Shown: positions 60,575 through 64,000 of the stretch, in pieces
How positions within the stretch are numbered: position 1 is the first letter of the stretch
Layout: each line of letters opens with the position of its first letter
Assembly: GCF_000237925.1 (NCBI RefSeq)
Contig: NC_031497.1
Coordinates: 13,252,512 to 13,316,511 of the forward strand
DNA from: Schistosoma mansoni
Lineage: Eukaryota; Platyhelminthes; Trematoda; Strigeidida; Schistosomatidae
Length of the DNA: 64,000 nucleotides
Reading direction: 5' to 3'
Program-made: the position numbers and the translations under genes
The notes under the pieces: model-generated
Databases searched by the model: none
What the model was told of the DNA's origin: nothing
Seen by the model: the letters and a program-made list of their open reading frames with translations, nothing else

Positions 60575-62060
60575 CGTTATTTTTGGTAAACAAGTTAAAT
60601 GTCTTAGTACACTATAGCTGTGTTTTTGAATCTTTTCAGGTTATTACTGAAGTGACTGTTGTAGATAGTGTAACTTTTCAACTTGATCAATTCATTTGAC
60701 CTTTTTTCAAACAAAAAATGGTTTCCCAACTCTGTCAAAAAATATACTGTGATTTCTGACGGGTTAGAAATGAACAAACAGCATTCCTTTTTTACTCACT
60801 GATGGGACATTTTTTCTATAGAATGCTAACTCAGTGTAAACATGGATATGCGGATATCATCACTTTTTGGTTTGTTCTTTTTGTTAATTCTATATCATAT
60901 AGACATTGCTGCTCAATAGATGATAATAATAAATTTATATAGAACTAAATAAACTTTTATAATCTCGATACAAGTTGATTAATAATAAAGTACTGTAGCT
61001 GGCCGTAAGTGTAATCACTACTAGAAATGACTATTTGTTAACTACATTTCATGATTAGATTTTTAGAATGGTTTCAAATAAGATATATATGTCAGTAATA
61101 ATGATTTTAAAGAAATATTAAATTTGATAACAGTATGGTTAATCATTTACCTTGTTTCCAATTTATTAAGCATTATCATCATATCATTATGCTTATGAGT
61201 AACAATAAATAATATGAGGTATTTCTAGTCTTTTCCTTATTTAGTTTTGTTAAACGTGTTAGTAATATCCATTTTCATTGTTACAATTTATTACTAAATT
61301 GATATCTGTTTATAAATTGAGGTCAAGCAGTGTTTGTTTTTGTTGCTAGTGCGAAGTTTTCTAAACGTTAGTGCCGTAATGTCCTAGTATGATTTTAATT
61401 TTTTGTCGAGACAAAACTAATATTTATGTCTTTTATTTGTTGGCATATATCATGTGGATATGTATAATTATATTATTATATGCACTCTGTGTAATTTTAA
61501 TATCCTTAAATAATTGAACTCACTATGAATAATAAACAGCTGCGACTCCTCACTCTAACAATGGAAACAGTAATTTTAATTAACTTTAAATTCTTACATA
61601 AAATTCAATCTATTATCACTGTATTATTATCTATAATGTAAGATGTTTTTACACTAACCAATAACTAGTTAATAATTAATTTGATGATAAACTGTTTAGG
61701 TTGTGATAAGAATCATTGAACTGAATTTTTACAGTTTGTACAGTCGGTCATCAAATTAATTAACTCAACATTGTTCAATATTTCATTAGATGTAGACTAA
61801 ACACTGTATCATCGATCTGAATTTTTCACATGTTAAGATTTATCAGCAAAAAATGTTTTCAACTTTTATGAGGTTTACTGCTCATAACAAACATAAAACG
61901 TAGGTAAAAAGATTTTTAATAATTTCCCTAAACCATTTACGAGATACGTGTTTTAATCATAAACTGAGTTAAGTTTAAGAACATCCAGGAGCATAAAACT
62001 GATGTCTCTCTTTGTAGTAAGTAATTTATATTTAATGTTAGTCTAATTCTGCTATCTTCT
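60575..62060. other. AT-rich stretch, nothing recognised
   Basis: No gene or repeat family recognised. Confidence 0.4.
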
Positions 62061-62068
62061 TTTCACAG

Positions 62069-62695
62069 ACACATCATTAGCGTTAAATTGCCTAATCGAA
62101 ATACGATTACTATTGCATTATTCAAATTTGAAATGGCGAAGAGGTTAGGTCATGGAACTAAGGTAATATTTAAATAAGTCAAAATAACACAAGGACTGAC
62201 GGTTAGGAAAAAAGAACTAGGAACAAAGTTATTAAATTTCTGTTGTTATTTCATCAAACCTTAACGAGTGATAAAAATAATGAAATTATCCAAAATAAAT
62301 AGATCGATTAACGTGAATTTCGTGACATTTTTTTCTCTTTGACAACAATTTCTTTGTTGTTATCTTTTAACCTCTCAATGAATAAAAACATCTCCTTCTA
62401 GTTGACATGGTGTATACTGTGTAAATACAACCTATTTTTCCAATAAATTAAAATATTTTTAAGAAAGCGGATGTTTATCGTACATTAAAGTAATAGTTGT
62501 TTAATTTCTATCTATCGATAGTATCACATTCGCATCCATCATAAGAATTTAATTTAAATAGTTGTTTATTTTTTTTCTAATTGTAGAGTATTGAAGCTAA
62601 TATCTATGATGAAGCTTTATCAATTGATATTACAGAAAAAATTATTTCACCACATACTACGACTCCAAAAACTATTGCCATCGTAACACTTTCAT
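62069..62695 (+). CDS. Two exons of an unrecognised protein
   Basis: Exon 62069-62162 (acceptor ttttcacag, donor AAG|gtaata) and exon 62587-62695 (acceptor aattgtag, donor T|gtaagt) join in phase 0. They encode HIISVKLPNRNTITIALFKF, EMAKRLGHGTK and then SIEANIYDEALSIDITEKII, SPHTTTPKTIAIVTLS. The first exon receives one base from an upstream exon; the second leaves in phase 1. All four splice sites are good and the peptide reads as real coding sequence. I do not recognise the family. Being on the plus strand 8.6 kb after the last called TMEM131-like exon, they could be later exons of that gene, though I see no alignment that shows it, or belong to a separate gene running off the right edge. 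Confidence 0.6.
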
Positions 62696-62916
62696 GTAAG
62701 TACAATATTCTGTTTAGTATTTAGTGAATCAAATTGATTATTTGAATATTTCTCTACAAATTTCTGTACTGGTAATAATCATGCAATTAGTGTTGACTTA
62801 TTTTGAAAGGTGATTTGAAGAGTTCTTGTGAGAAACTACGATTAATGGAGATCAACCATGTCAGGTACAAGATGGTTGCGTACTGTAATGAATTGATCAA
62901 TATCAAACCATTAATC

Positions 62917-63075
62917 GCCGGCCAACTGGCCCAAAGGTTAAGTACTCATCTTGAGACCTGAATGTTCTGAGTTAGGTCATAGGAAGGGCAGCGGATGGCC
63001 ACTGCTAAGTGGTTCCATACTAGGAAGGAGTAGCTGTTCAGTGTCTACTAGTTCTCAATATTTGTTTAACTAAGA
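62917..63075 (+). repeat. Degenerate SINE family B copy
   Basis: CGGCCAACTGGCCCAAAGG as head, then GATGGCCACTGCTAAGTGG, TTCCATACTAGGAAGGAG and TGTTCAGTGTCTACTAG follow family order. The ribozyme core is lost. Confidence 0.5.
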
Positions 63076-63519
63076 TCATTCCGTAATGTAAACTATAATA
63101 TTTTTTGTGTGATGATAGAGTTCATTGGTTTTATGTGTTACTATTAGTTTGAAATTGTATTAACTGCTTTATGTAACACTGAATATTCAATTTTTAATTA
63201 AAAAATATTCGGTTAGTTTTTGTCGGCAAAAATAAGTTTTTTTTAAAATGGTACTATCAAGAGGCAACTTGTAACTTTTCGGATCGAACAAAACCGCTAT
63301 GTTCGGACATACTTATGAACAAACACATCATACCTAAGAAAAACGAATAATATTTTACTTTTTATCAAGCTTCTGTTTTGCTTAATTATTTGAAAAAAAC
63401 AAACATCGAAACACTTATTTAGGGTTTTGTTTTTTGTCATTTTAATCACCCCGAAACATATTGCTAATTGTTATAGTTAAAAACCAACAATATTTCATTG
63501 ATGTATTAGTAAAATAGAA

Positions 63520-63690
63520 TCATGGTTAGCAGTAGAATCCACGTTATCTCTCGTCATAAATTCCCCTAATAGCCGTAATCTAACTTTACTGAAAACTTGT
63601 AACTAAGGACACTATTGAGGCGATCGGTTCCAGATAAGAATATCTTAAGGAAAACTGGTCAACTGCACTCCTTAATTTCAACGACAAAAA
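63520..63690. mobile_element. Degenerate SINE family A pieces
   Basis: 63521-63545 (ATGGTTAGCAGTAGAATCCA) reads as the minus-strand 3' side of the ribozyme region; 63600-63690 (GGAAAACTGGTCAACTGCAC) as a plus-strand 3' half. Both are old. Confidence 0.5.
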
Positions 63691-63734
63691 AGCTCACAAC
63701 TTTTATATACATCACTTTATATCCGTTGAATAAG

Positions 63735-64000
63735 TGAATAACCATCTAGATTCAGTAGCCCATCTGGTAACACGTCGTTTAAAGCGATAGACACCGGATT
63801 TTAGCCTCTGTGATCATCAACGCTGGCATATAGGTACTATTAGCTGACGAGCCTCACATAGGATAAAACATGCGTCTTGGCTTTCACTGTTATGTGTATA
63901 CGAAATATAATAAAACCTTGCGATTAAAGTTACTATTAAGACAATCCTCTCAGGATGCCTATGTCGATAGAGGTTAATAAAATGTAGTCCTTAATATCAA
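63735..64000 (+). mobile_element. SINE family A, old near-full copy reaching the window edge
   Basis: Head (AGATTCAGTAGCCCATCTGG), ribozyme region (about 63840-63884) and 3' half to the last base. The core CTGACGA is kept, but GAAA has become AAAA, so it should be inactive. Much more diverged than the other copies. Confidence 0.65.

Noticed and set aside
1-64000. CRISPR array, phage defence or other prokaryotic system
   Set aside because: No regularly spaced repeats or operon-like coding blocks; the genes are intron-bearing animal genes.

Overview
The window is AT-rich, intron-bearing, repeat-dense eukaryotic DNA from a blood fluke, almost certainly a Schistosoma species. The evidence is of three kinds. 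There are many copies of the schistosome SINE-like family that carries a hammerhead ribozyme (Sm-alpha type). There are broken RTE-type retrotransposon copies of the schistosome SR2/Perere-3 kind. The host genes have introns of only 33-40 nt near their 5' ends. I saw no bacterial gene, operon, CRISPR array, phage, tRNA or rRNA gene.

Host genes, left to right: (1) 0.39-1.61 kb, plus: the last two exons of a ZFAND2B/AIRAPL-like AN1 zinc-finger protein with a ubiquitin-interacting motif and a C-terminal CaaX box. (2) 10.27-10.37 kb, minus: one well-spliced candidate exon of an unknown gene. (3) 32.33-39.59 kb, minus: a complete five-exon cytochrome b561 gene (242 aa, all four heme histidines). 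(4) 41.99-42.72 kb, plus: a three-exon gene of unknown function (204 aa), with an in-frame open extension after its stop. (5) 50.37-53.48 kb, plus: the 5' part (nine exons, 357 aa) of a TMEM131-like secretory-pathway protein. (6) 62.07-62.70 kb, plus: two exons of an unrecognised protein, or later exons of gene 5.

Most of the rest is mobile-element debris. There are two RTE-like LINE groups. RTE-A lies at 3.46-4.75, 5.50-7.42, 26.73-27.20 and 55.46-56.34 kb. RTE-B lies at 1.83-2.71, 12.96-14.49, 14.84-15.10, 18.53-18.70, 24.92-25.80, 43.85-43.98, 46.14-47.45 and 60.01-60.57 kb. There is also a GC-richer unclassified repeat at 16.8 and 40.5 kb. SINE family A (Sm-alpha, with hammerhead) occurs about twelve times. 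A second tRNA-like SINE, family B, at 8.33, 21.73, 58.63 kb and elsewhere, also folds on paper into a complete type I hammerhead. Two foldback elements and several microsatellites complete the picture. A 200-N assembly gap sits between two head-to-head SINE A copies inside a cytochrome b561 intron.

The genes form no pathway together. The observations most worth following are the hammerhead in SINE family B, the permuted, inverted-pair and internally deleted forms of family A, two nearly identical pairs of LINE-derived blocks, and the run of tiny introns opening the TMEM131-like gene.
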